A DNA stretch of 10,531 nt from an uncultured Clostridia bacterium (GTDB taxonomy: Bacteria > Bacillota > Clostridia > Christensenellales > CAG-138). The stretch lies in assembly GCA_937913075.1 (NCBI GenBank), contig CALEPU010000069.1, forward strand, positions 1-10,531. The letters are read 5' to 3'. Shown piece by piece: positions 1-6,338 of this stretch; the stretch's first letter is position 1; every line of letters starts with the position of its first letter. The notes below the pieces were generated by a model. That model was given only the letters and a program-made list of their open reading frames with translations. It did not search any database and was not told the DNA's origin. A program made the translations under genes and the position numbers.

Positions 1-17
1 TTGCCAGCTTTTTATGC

Positions 18-53
18 AAAAAAAGACCGCCGACTTGACTTTGTCAGCGGTCT
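18..53 (-). terminator. Rho-independent terminator, end of agrCAB operon
   Basis: Arms 24-34 and 43-53 pair as an 11-bp stem with an 8-base loop. The one imperfect pair (31/46) is a G-U wobble on the minus strand but an A-C mismatch on the plus strand, so the minus transcript folds better. On the minus strand the stem is followed by six to seven U (complement of 18-24). It is the natural stop for transcription coming through agrB. Confidence 0.75.
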
Positions 54-57
54 GAAT

Positions 58-74
58 GGGGACGGTTAGTCCCC
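58..74. repeat. GGGGAC-GGTTA-GTCCCC palindrome (GGGGACGGTT motif, left copy)
   Basis: A perfect 6-bp inverted repeat with a 5-base centre. Its first ten bases, GGGGACGGTT (58-67), recur exactly at 6345-6354 and, inverted, at 6412-6421 on the other side of the agr and recombinase region. From memory, GGGGACGGTT-type motifs are frequent intergenic repeats in Firmicutes; that could not be checked here. Confidence 0.6.
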
Positions 75-113
75 ATAAGGAAGGTTCAGGGGTACAGAAA
101 AGGCAAGACAAGA

Positions 114-149
114 CGGGGCAAGAATTGACTAATGACTTGCCCCGTTTTT
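114..149. terminator. Hairpin with U-tract, downstream of agrB
   Basis: CGGGGCAAG (114-122) pairs perfectly with CTTGCCCCG (136-144) around a 13-base loop. On the plus strand it is followed by TTTTTC, a good terminator. On the minus strand, the direction of agrB, it is followed by TCTTGTCTTG, which is less U-rich. It lies 43 bases past the agrB stop. It may work in both directions or as a first, leaky stop before the stronger hairpin at 24-53. Confidence 0.6.
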
Positions 150-187
150 CTGTTATATTCGAACGATCAGCGCAGGCAAGACTTGCA

Positions 188-787
188 TTACTGCTTCCGC
201 ACAGTCATAAACGTTTTATCTGTATTCTTGCTGAACCATCCGATAACAGCCAACACCGTCGTCGTGAAAAAAACCATAAAAGCAGGTGCGATCATCCGCG
301 ATCCGCTGAGCACGATAAGGATAACCACGGCGCATTCAGCCGCGGTGTATATCCTCGCAATTACGCGGGTCTTGCGATAGCGGCGCATAGAGATCGGGTG
401 ATTCTTGTGAATGACCGGGGCGATCAGGAAGAGGATGACGCAGCAGACAACGGAAAGCGGCATCATCATAAGAAAGGCAATGTACATCCTGTTCAGGAAG
501 GCGCAGAACATCACCGAGACCGTCCCCAGCCCGACAGAAACGAGCGTGCACGCCCAATGCGTATTTGCGTGCGCTCCTCCGACGAGCATCCGCAGCGGCA
601 GCCAAGCGGCAATGAATATGAGCATGTGAACGGGCTTTCTCAGTATGAAGCCGGAAATCATCAGCAGTACAAGTATAAACAACGTCGAAAGCGTGCATTC
701 GATACCATAGGCGTAGACCTCCTCCATTTCGGGGTCGGCGCCGTTTCTCACCAGCATATTTGCCATAATAACAGACAGCTTTTTCAC
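188..787 (-). CDS. agrB: AgrB-type peptide-processing membrane endopeptidase
   Basis: AgrB-family integral membrane cysteine protease, 199 residues, about the usual length. In characterised systems it cleaves the AgrD C-terminal tail and helps form and export the thiolactone autoinducer. The diagnostic stretch is LRMLVGGAHANTHWAC (residues 65-80): Arg, Gly-Gly, then His73 and Cys80, with the same H-x6-C spacing as the His77/Cys84 pair of Staphylococcus aureus AgrB. Hydrophobic segments occur near 33-48, 51-65, 78-95, 99-123, 142-159 and 164-181. I start at the GTG at 787 because AAGGTG (794-799) sits 6 bases upstream; the GTG at 796 has no ribosome site. The ribosome site overlaps the agrA stop, so translation is probably coupled. 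Unusually, agrB is last in its operon and no agrD follows it; the likely substrate is encoded at 2985-3128 on the other strand. Confidence 0.93.
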   Translation of the reverse strand: MKKLSVIMANMLVRNGADPEMEEVYAYGIECTLSTLFILVLLMISGFILRKPVHMLIFIAAWLPLRMLVGGAHANTHWACTLVSVGLGTVSVMFCAFLNRMYIAFLMMMPLSVVCCVILFLIAPVIHKNHPISMRRYRKTRVIARIYTAAECAVVILIVLSGSRMIAPAFMVFFTTTVLAVIGWFSKNTDKTFMTVRKQ

Positions 788-793
788 GGTACG

Positions 794-799
794 CACCTT
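794..799 (-). promoter_or_regulatory. Ribosome binding site of agrB
   Basis: AAGGTG on the minus strand, 6 bases before the GTG at 787. It includes two bases of the agrA stop codon. It favours 787 over the GTG at 796 as the agrB start. Confidence 0.55.
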
Positions 800-1493
800 A
801 GTGGAAACGCAGATACCTTTTGAACATGTCGTCGGTATGCTGTTTTGTAACGTTTAGCTTTGTTCCGTCGCGCAATAAAACATTTTTCGAGGTCAATTCT
901 TTTATATGAAGGACGTTTACGATAAACGAACGGCTGCATCTGACGAATTGATCCGGAAGCTCAAGCATAAGATCCGAAAGCTTTTTGCGCTCGCTGTAAG
1001 TATCGGACAAGGTATGAACAGTGATCGTATGATTACTGATCTCGAAATACAGAACTTCCGAAAAGGACACGCTCTTGGTTGCCCCTTTATCCTTAATGGT
1101 GTAATAAGATTGAGAACTGTTCTCTATTTCATAAGAAGTCTTGTCCATACATTCAAACAGCTTGGCTGTAAAATCAGCGTTGTTTTTGTTTAGGAAACGC
1201 AGGGCGTCAACTTCATAACCGTCCACGCTGTATTCAATATGATCTGAAACAAATATGATCGGAACAAGTATCTTTGCAGACCGGATCTTACGCGCGAAAT
1301 CAATGCCGTTGATCCCGGGCATCTTCACGTCAAGCATTAAGCAATCATAAGCGTCGAGTGCGGAGACGTCGCCTGCTGCATAATAATGCTTGACAGTTAT
1401 AGGCTTATCTCTGTTGAAAGACCATTCGTTGAGTAAGTCTAACAGACGCTCCGCATCCTTTATATTATCCTCATACAATGCAATGGAAATCAT
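798..1493 (-). CDS. agrA: AgrA-type LytTR response regulator
   Basis: Two-domain response regulator, 231 residues. Residues 1-120 are a receiver domain: acidic pair Glu8/Asp9, phospho-acceptor Asp55 in LMLDVKMPG, and the IIFVSDH strand with the switch Ser. Residues about 127-231 are a LytTR DNA-binding domain, shown by KSVSFSEVLYFE and FVRCSRSFIVNVLHIKEL. LytTR regulators such as AgrA, ComE and VirR bind paired direct repeats upstream of target promoters. Partner kinase is the overlapping agrC: its TGA and this ATG share 1490-1493. GGAGG lies just before the ATG. Likely target is the 19-base tandem repeat at 2864-2901 between agrC and agrD. Family is certain; the name agrA rests on the neighbouring agrB, agrC and agrD-like genes. 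Confidence 0.93.
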   Translation of the reverse strand: MISIALYEDNIKDAERLLDLLNEWSFNRDKPITVKHYYAAGDVSALDAYDCLMLDVKMPGINGIDFARKIRSAKILVPIIFVSDHIEYSVDGYEVDALRFLNKNNADFTAKLFECMDKTSYEIENSSQSYYTIKDKGATKSVSFSEVLYFEISNHTITVHTLSDTYSERKKLSDLMLELPDQFVRCSRSFIVNVLHIKELTSKNVLLRDGTKLNVTKQHTDDMFKRYLRFH

Positions 1494-2803
1494 ATTCCCT
1501 CCTTCGCTGCAAGCAGCACGATTGCTTCAAAGCTGTTTTCGTTTGGATGAAGCTCGACATATCCGCCATGCTTTTCGGCTATGCGCTTTATTCGTTTGAG
1601 CCCGAGGCCGTGATCAACACTGTTTTTCTTGGTCGAGAGCAAATCTTTACCGGAGAAAACATATTTGCCAGTTGACGGGTTTTTAACGCCGATCTTAAGC
1701 ATATTACCTTGAAGCGAAACTTCAAGATCAATTGTTTTCTCGATAGTATCCAGTTGTTTAACAGCATAGATAGCGTTGTCAAGCAGATTGATCAATATGG
1801 AGCATACGTCGGCTTGATCGATCTTAAGCTCCGGCGGGACAGCCAAAATACAATTCAGCTTTATATTTGCTTCTTTTGCCATTATGGCCTTGCTTGAAAT
1901 CGTTGCATCAACGGCGGGATTCCCTGTGCTTACTATAACAGCGGTCTCTTTTGCAGCCTCGATCATTCCGGAAATAACATTACGTATCTCGTTACAGTTT
2001 TGCACCTGTGCAAGCGAGTCGACGGTAGAAAGCAAACCGTTCATATCATGCCGCCACTCCCTAACGTATTCATACATAGAACTGACTTGATCGATGTGAT
2101 CGATCTCAAGCTTTCTCTGCTGAAGCTCTTTTTGTTGATCAAGATTCTTTTTGTAAATGACAGACGCCAGGTGGAGAAGTAAAGCGGATGCTGCGCAGAG
2201 GATCGAGATCGCTATATTGCTGACCGCGCATGGCAGCACGTCAAAACCTGTTTCTGCCAGTTTTTCATACTGTGCTTCATGTATCAGTATGCTGATAATA
2301 CCAAGTGCAGCAAGTACTATCGGGGCAAGAGAGAATACCAAAGGCAGCTCGCCTTCGGTGCGCTTTATTGAGATCAAAACTATGAGTGTCAGCGTTAGTA
2401 ATAATATGTATAGGGAAATTCCGATAAGCCGTAACCAGTTAGCAGGTATCACTGCTTCTTCCCAACGGGAAGTTGCAAGCATCATTATCGAAAAGACAGT
2501 ATGATCTGAGATTACGAATACGATTGAAGGAGTAACTCCAAATAGAGTGCGAGATGAAAGAGATCCCTTAAACAGAATGATAGAGTATGCTAATAAAACA
2601 AGCAGTGTGATCAGGGATACTACATACCAAGGCAGATCATTAAGGTTTAGTACATATGTTCCCGCTGCTATAACGGGGATCAATACAATGGCGATTATGC
2701 GGCATACGCATTTACATCCCAAATGACGTTTTAACAGGAAATATGCGAATAAGGGTTCGCATAAACAGGACAGATACTCGACCAATGACCAGAACAATTC
2801 CAC
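1490..2803 (-). CDS. agrC: AgrC-type GHKL sensor histidine kinase
   Basis: Membrane histidine kinase, 437 residues from the chosen start; the presumed receptor for the autoinducing peptide. Residues 1 to about 218 contain six or seven hydrophobic segments, as in AgrC sensors. A helix follows, then the phospho-acceptor His252 in EWRHDMNGLL (HPK10-like His-Asp). The ATPase domain has an N box with Asn339 and Asn343 (ILINLLDNA) and a GLGL G box near 399-402. The start is the GTG at 2803, where the protein begins VELFWSLVEYL, because GGAGG (2811-2815) lies 7 bases upstream. A longer reading from an ATG at 2908 would run through the agrC promoter and the tandem repeat. It overlaps agrA by four bases. 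Which peptide it senses is inferred from the divergent agrD-like gene. Confidence 0.92.
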   Translation of the reverse strand: MELFWSLVEYLSCLCEPLFAYFLLKRHLGCKCVCRIIAIVLIPVIAAGTYVLNLNDLPWYVVSLITLLVLLAYSIILFKGSLSSRTLFGVTPSIVFVISDHTVFSIMMLATSRWEEAVIPANWLRLIGISLYILLLTLTLIVLISIKRTEGELPLVFSLAPIVLAALGIISILIHEAQYEKLAETGFDVLPCAVSNIAISILCAASALLLHLASVIYKKNLDQQKELQQRKLEIDHIDQVSSMYEYVREWRHDMNGLLSTVDSLAQVQNCNEIRNVISGMIEAAKETAVIVSTGNPAVDATISSKAIMAKEANIKLNCILAVPPELKIDQADVCSILINLLDNAIYAVKQLDTIEKTIDLEVSLQGNMLKIGVKNPSTGKYVFSGKDLLSTKKNSVDHGLGLKRIKRIAEKHGGYVELHPNENSFEAIVLLAAKEGI

Positions 2804-2810
2804 TTGCTGA

Positions 2811-2815
2811 CCTCC
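2811..2815 (-). promoter_or_regulatory. Ribosome binding site of agrC (decides GTG start)
   Basis: GGAGG on the minus strand, 7 bases upstream of the GTG at 2803. No comparable site precedes the in-frame ATG at 2908, and the longer reading would cover the promoter at 2832-2860. Confidence 0.75.
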
Positions 2816-2831
2816 ACAACTAATTAACAAG

Positions 2832-2860
2832 AGTATAAAATACTTTTCCGGATAGGTCAA
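2832..2860 (-). promoter_or_regulatory. agrCAB promoter
   Basis: Minus strand: TTGACC (2855-2860), a 17-base spacer, then TATACT (2832-2837), a near-consensus sigma-A promoter. Transcription would begin near 2825, about 22 bases before the agrC start. The -35 box is only 3 bases from the 19-base tandem repeat, the geometry expected when a bound regulator touches RNA polymerase. Confidence 0.75.
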
Positions 2861-2863
2861 GGA

Positions 2864-2901
2864 AGTTTCTGCGCCTAAAAACAGTTTCTGCGCCAAAAAA
2901 C
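2864..2901. promoter_or_regulatory. 19-bp tandem repeat, candidate AgrA operator
   Basis: Two adjoining 19-base units, 2864-2882 and 2883-2901, match at 18 of 19 positions; both start AGTTTCTGCGCC and run into an A-rich tract ending in AAC. The pair lies 3 bases from the agrC -35 box and 21 bases from the agrD -35 box. LytTR proteins bind paired direct repeats, and the GTT core (ACAGTTTCT in the second unit) resembles the ACAGTTAAG half-site of staphylococcal AgrA. The 19-base period is a little shorter than the usual 21-22, so regulator identity is an inference. Confidence 0.65.
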
Positions 2902-2922
2902 ATATCATTCACGCCATATCTA

Positions 2923-2950
2923 TTGACTTTGTTTTTGCATCAATTATTAT
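2923..2950 (+). promoter_or_regulatory. agrD promoter
   Basis: TTGACT (2923-2928), a 16-base spacer, then TATTAT (2945-2950) on the plus strand. Further A/T-rich -10-like hexamers follow to 2960, so the exact -10 box is uncertain. It is divergent from the agrC promoter, with the 19-base tandem repeat between them. Confidence 0.55.
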
Positions 2951-2969
2951 TAATATATAACAACAGAAC

Positions 2970-2979
2970 AGGAGGTGAT
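2970..2979 (+). promoter_or_regulatory. Extended Shine-Dalgarno of agrD
   Basis: AGGAGGTGAT, a ten-base match to the 16S rRNA 3' end, 5 bases before the ATG at 2985. A site this strong in front of a 47-codon frame is good evidence that the small gene is translated at a high level. Confidence 0.85.
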
Positions 2980-2984
2980 TTTGC

Positions 2985-3128
2985 ATGAAACGTAGAACGC
3001 GCTTTGTTGCAGCAGTCGTTGCCGTAATAGCGGCAGTGATGGCATTCGCAGCTAATGTATTTGCGGCGACGCCCTGCTCCGGAGCTTTCTTTGAGCCGAT
3101 AGTGCCGGAAAAGCCGAAGAATTATTAA
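2985..3128 (+). CDS. agrD: AgrD-like cyclic lactone autoinducer peptide precursor
   Basis: A 47-residue peptide. Residues 1-6 are basic (MKRRTR), 7-28 are a hydrophobic Ala/Val/Phe helix, then comes a single Cys31 in TPCSGAFFEPIVPE and a polar Pro/Lys tail. Aligned on the Cys with S. aureus AgrD, Pro41 falls at +10 like the Pro of EVPKE, and Glu37 falls on the Glu known to matter for AgrB processing. Clostridial AgrD-like peptides often have Cys, five residues, then Q/E-P-x-x-P-E, which this matches. The expected product is a thiolactone ring from Cys31 to Phe35 or Phe36, perhaps with a short N-terminal tail. Its position is unusual: divergent from agrC rather than next to agrB. The alternative is a small secreted peptide cut after an Ala-x-Ala site, but agrB, agrC and agrA alongside make AgrD much more likely. 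Confidence 0.85.
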   Translation: MKRRTRFVAAVVAVIAAVMAFAANVFAATPCSGAFFEPIVPEKPKNY

Positions 3129-3253
3129 AGGCAATTTGATGAGGGCTTTGTGAAACTCATTCACATTCCATTGTCAAAGAGAGTTTTGCCGTATAGGACC
3201 GAACGACTATCTCCACATTAAAAAACTCTGAATCAGCAGAAAGGAAAAGAACG

Positions 3254-3664
3254 ATGAAAAGTACATTTAAGAAAACAGCGCTCATTGCATTAAGTGCTCT
3301 TCTGGTTTTCTGTGCCATTGTTCCTGTATATGCTCTTGACGGAACCGATAGTGAAACACATATCGAGTACAGCCTTGGAGTTCGGGAAACATCCTTATCA
3401 ACGATAAACGCCGTCTTCGGGAAGGCTAAAATCAACATCAGTTTTGTTTCCGGTTTAAACCACCTTCCTCAGGCTGATTACTCCTGCAAGGCAACTTTGA
3501 CAATTAACTATACGGGAGGTCAAACCGATTTCGGCTCCTCTGGGATAGTTAATGCGATGTCAGCATCCAAAAAGCTGTTTGCTGACAATACTTTGACTGT
3601 ATGCGCGGTAGATTATGAGTATTTTGTTAATAATACCTCGGTCTACAGCACGAATATCAACTAA
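3254..3664 (+). CDS. Small exported protein of unknown function
   Basis: 136 residues that I do not assign to a family. Residues 1-27 form a clear Sec signal peptide: basic start, hydrophobic core, cleavage probably after VYA. The mature part of about 109 residues is rich in Ser, Thr, Asn and short alternating hydrophobic stretches, suggesting a beta-rich fold. It has exactly two Cys (78 and 117), which could form a disulfide. The ATG follows an AGAAAGGA ribosome site. It lies 125 bases after agrD and 11 bases before the lipoprotein gene, all on one strand, so the three are probably co-transcribed from the agrD promoter. That makes it a candidate output or accessory factor of the peptide circuit, by inference from position only. 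Confidence 0.8.
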   Translation: MKSTFKKTALIALSALLVFCAIVPVYALDGTDSETHIEYSLGVRETSLSTINAVFGKAKINISFVSGLNHLPQADYSCKATLTINYTGGQTDFGSSGIVNAMSASKKLFADNTLTVCAVDYEYFVNNTSVYSTNIN

Positions 3665-3675
3665 GGGGAAGAAGA

Positions 3676-4935
3676 ATGAAGAAAGCTGTATTGACATTCT
3701 TGCTGCTGTTATCATGTATTCTCACTGCCTGTGTCCATGGCACGGGCGGTGAGAATACAGGTGCGGACTTCACGCCTGCGCCTTCCGACGCTTCTGAAAA
3801 AAGTATTGAGGATTTCAACAACCGATTCGGGATGCGTTATGACGGGCTTGCCGAAACAGAGGATGCATATTATTATCTGGCGTATTCGGGAAGCTATCTT
3901 TATTATTTCGATAAATCGACGGGCGACCGCGGCGTGCTCTGCAGCAAGCCCGAATGTCTGCACGACGCATATGAAGATAACGAGGAGTGCGGAGGCTATG
4001 CCCTCACGATGGGAAAATCCCTGAATATTTGGGGAGGAAGGCTGCATTTTATCGCATACTCGAAAGCTAATCGCAAGTACGCTTTGTACAGCGTGAACCC
4101 GGATGGTACCGATCGTAAGCTTGATACGTTATTAGCCCTTGACGAAATGGAGGCATACGGATTGCCGGAGCGATACGACTACCACCGCGGGATACTGTAT
4201 GGATGGAATCAGATCGAAAAGGTCAGAGCCGGCGAGCCTCTGGTGCAAACGAGCGTATTGAGCTTCGATCCGTCGAACGGTCAAATGAACAGGATCTACG
4301 AGATCGAGAGCTCGGAAAACTATGCCGTGCCAATCATGTTTTATTATCAGCAATACGTGTATTTCCTTCTGGAAAAAACTGCGGAAGAGGACGGCGAGCT
4401 TTTCCGCACCATCGAGCTGAGACGATGGAATATCGATACAGCGACCGTTGAGGAGGTCTTCACGGGGAAAGCGGATCCGGGCATAGGATCCAGATTCAGC
4501 TTTTGGGTCGAATCGGAGGACCGGATCTATCTGATGCCGCGCAGCGTCCGTGAGGGGACAAAGCAAATGCTTTATTTACTGTCAGGCGGAGAGCTCAGTG
4601 AGCTCTGTGAATTCGGTCTCAGGGGAAGCGGCTACCTTTCCGACAATGCCGCGCTCACATTCTGGACGGAAGACGGCGAAGCGCAGATAGAGATCCGCAG
4701 CTTTGAAGGGGAACTCGTTTTTGAAGGGTCCCTTGATCTTAAGCTCGTTAAAGATCTTCGATCCAACGAAAGCGACAGGATAGGCTTTTCTTCGGTAATT
4801 CTGAACGGCAGCGATCTCATCGTTTGCTTTAATATCTCGGGGAATGAAAAAACGGTGTTCTGCCCAGTCAAATATGACATTCAGGGAAGTCAAGAGGAAG
4901 CAATACTTCTCGCAGAGTATGCTCAGAGCAAATAA
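3676..4935 (+). CDS. Lipoprotein with CX4CXHX8C motif, probable beta-propeller-like
   Basis: 419 residues. Signal peptide with lipobox LTAC, lipidated Cys19, so anchored on the outer face of the membrane. A Thr/Pro/Ser linker follows, then repeated short aromatic strands (DAYYYLAYSGSYLYYFD, GRLHFIAYS, QYVYFLLE, DRIYLM) of the kind seen in beta-propeller proteins. Residues 89-105 carry Cys89-x4-Cys94-x-His96-x8-Cys105 (LCSKPECLHD...C). I recall similar LCxKPxCxH motifs in uncharacterised clostridial lipoproteins with DUF5050-like propellers; that link is from memory. The ribosome site GGGGAAGAAG overlaps the space after the upstream gene, 11 bases away. The stop codon directly abuts the recombinase remnant in the same frame. 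Length and an apparently finished C-terminus argue that it is intact. Substrate or ligand unknown. Confidence 0.85.
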   Translation: MKKAVLTFLLLLSCILTACVHGTGGENTGADFTPAPSDASEKSIEDFNNRFGMRYDGLAETEDAYYYLAYSGSYLYYFDKSTGDRGVLCSKPECLHDAYEDNEECGGYALTMGKSLNIWGGRLHFIAYSKANRKYALYSVNPDGTDRKLDTLLALDEMEAYGLPERYDYHRGILYGWNQIEKVRAGEPLVQTSVLSFDPSNGQMNRIYEIESSENYAVPIMFYYQQYVYFLLEKTAEEDGELFRTIELRRWNIDTATVEEVFTGKADPGIGSRFSFWVESEDRIYLMPRSVREGTKQMLYLLSGGELSELCEFGLRGSGYLSDNAALTFWTEDGEAQIEIRSFEGELVFEGSLDLKLVKDLRSNESDRIGFSSVILNGSDLIVCFNISGNEKTVFCPVKYDIQGSQEEAILLAEYAQSK

Positions 4936-6117
4936 GTTGGGTATTCCTGCGTACCATACGGCTATATCGCGGATGAGAACGACCGTGAGATATGGCACGT
5001 AGACGAAGAAGCGGCCGCTGTCGTAAAGAGGATATTCGACCTCTTCATGGCGGGGAACGATCCTTCGGTGATCGGAAGGATACTGGAAGCGGAAGACGTG
5101 CTAACTCCGACGGAGTATGCTCTCGCAAAAGGCCGCAGCACTTCCAACAAGCCGCAGACCATACCCCATGGCTGGACGGGCGATACCGTCGGGGCAATAC
5201 TTGATAACCGTCAGTACACCGGATGCGCGGTGAACTTCAAATCTTCCCGCGTCAGCTACAAGGTGAAGAAGCGCGTCCGCATACCGGAGGACAAACAGCA
5301 GATAATCCCCGACAAGCAGGAGCCGATCATTTCCGAAGAGCTGTGGCAGAGAGTGCATGAGCTGAGGAGCCACAAGCACAGGCCCACAAGGTCGGGAAGG
5401 ACGAGCCCGTTCTCGGGAATAGTCTACTGTGCCGACTGCGGAAGCAAGCTTTACTTCTACGGCTCAAGAGAAAAGGCCTCGGACGACAACTTCGTCTGCT
5501 CCCGATACAAGTCCGGGAGAGGGCCCTGCACCGCGCACTATATCCGCAACGCAGCGCTTGAGAAGATCGTCCTCGAGAGTATCAGCCGCTTTGTAGATTT
5601 CGTCCGCTCGTATGAAGGCCTGTTCATACACATACAGGAAAGGACGCAGGCAAAGCTCCGCGATACCGACCTTAAGCGTATGCAGCGCGCCGTTGACAAC
5701 AACAGGAAGCGAATAAGGGATATAGACTCTCTTATACAGCGTATTTACGAGGACAACGTTATCGGCAAGCTTTCCGACGATAGGTTCATGAAGCTCAGCG
5801 GAGCGTATGAAACGGAACAGCATTCCCTAGAAGCGGAGACAGAATCGCTCGAAGCCGAGCTCGAAGCGGGAAAGCAGAAGAAGACCGATCTTCGGACCCT
5901 GTTTAACATCGTACGAAAGACTACTGACGTGCGCACGCTCACTCCCGAGTTCGTGAAAACGCTGATCCGGCGGATCGAAGTCCACGCACCGCAGAAGATC
6001 GGCGGCCACAGAACTCAGACTGTAGATATCTACTTCACCGGCATTGGGCTCTTCACCGTTCCCGAAGCCGAAGAGCTCGCAGAGCTTATCGCGGAATTCT
6101 CCAAACAAACCGCGTAA
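4936..6117 (+). pseudogene. 5'-truncated serine recombinase (TnpX-like family)
   Basis: 393 in-frame codons starting straight after the lipoprotein TAA. What remains is the DNA-binding half of a large serine recombinase: the recombinase domain from VPYGYIA and WHVDEEAAAVVKRIFDLF (residues 6-37) to about 150, a zinc ribbon with Cys165, Cys168, Cys188 and Cys198, a coiled coil at about 225-310, and a C-terminal DUF4368-like segment (TPEFVKTLIRRIEVH). The whole catalytic resolvase domain with its active Ser, roughly 150-200 residues in this family, is absent. The first ATG is at 5047, inside the recombinase domain, with no good ribosome site, so a working enzyme is not expected. No other part of the recombinase is visible in the window. 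It marks an old integration or deletion junction at the right edge of the agr locus. A DNA-binding fragment could still be made from 5047, but I consider that unlikely. Confidence 0.88.
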
Positions 6118-6146
6118 AAACGGCGCAGCCGATCCCGACTGCACCG
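6116..6146 (-). terminator. Rho-independent terminator, minus strand
   Basis: Bases 6121-6131 pair with 6136-6146 through an 11-bp stem and a 4-base loop. The two weak pairs are G-U on the minus strand but A-C on the plus strand, so orientation is minus. The minus transcript continues with UUUUU from 6116-6120. It overlaps the recombinase stop codon. It is the first convincing terminator for the ABC transporter operon, though about 370 bases past the permease stop. Confidence 0.7.
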
Positions 6147-6180
6147 CAGATCATTAAACGTTCCTTATGCGGAGTAACAC

Positions 6181-6249
6181 GACGGTTACTTCTGTCAAGC
6201 GGGAAAGAATGTTTGGTGAACACAACTCTAAATTGACAGAGGAACCGTC
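6181..6249. repeat. Imperfect inverted repeat, ACCGTC/TGTCA type
   Basis: GACGGTTACTTCTGTCA (6181-6197) faces TGACAGAGGAACCGTC (6234-6249); the arms pair with one mismatch and one bulge. Both use the same GACGGTT and TGTCA words as the other repeats in this gap. Confidence 0.6.
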
Positions 6250-6258
6250 ACCTTGTCA

Positions 6259-6323
6259 ACGAAACCAAGTTAATTTCCTCTTCACCTCCACCATGACATG
6301 GTGACGAAACTAAGTTAATTTCC
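6259..6323. repeat. 20-bp direct repeat, 45-bp period
   Basis: ACGAAACCAAGTTAATTTCC (6259-6278) recurs at 6304-6323 with a single C to T change. Between them lies a perfect 15-base palindrome, CACCATG-A-CATGGTG (6289-6303). No coding frame is supported here. Confidence 0.7.
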
Positions 6324-6338
6324 CTTTCCCCGCCGACA

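Noticed and set aside
1..187. agrD in the usual place after agrB
   Set aside because: The minus strand here has only a very short frame of about 10 codons and two hairpins; nothing resembles an AgrD peptide.
56..823. 255-codon plus-strand frame
   Set aside because: Antisense to agrB, whose AgrB motifs and ribosome site are clear. The translation is His/Arg/Gln-rich with no recognisable domain.
2940..3164. 74-codon minus-strand frame across the agrD region
   Set aside because: Shadow of agrD; no ribosome site, and agrD has an extended Shine-Dalgarno.
3180..3229. AGAGTTTT/AAAACTCT inverted repeat between agrD and the exported protein gene
   Set aside because: 8-bp A/T-rich arms with a 34-base loop and no U-tract; too weak to call a terminator or operator.
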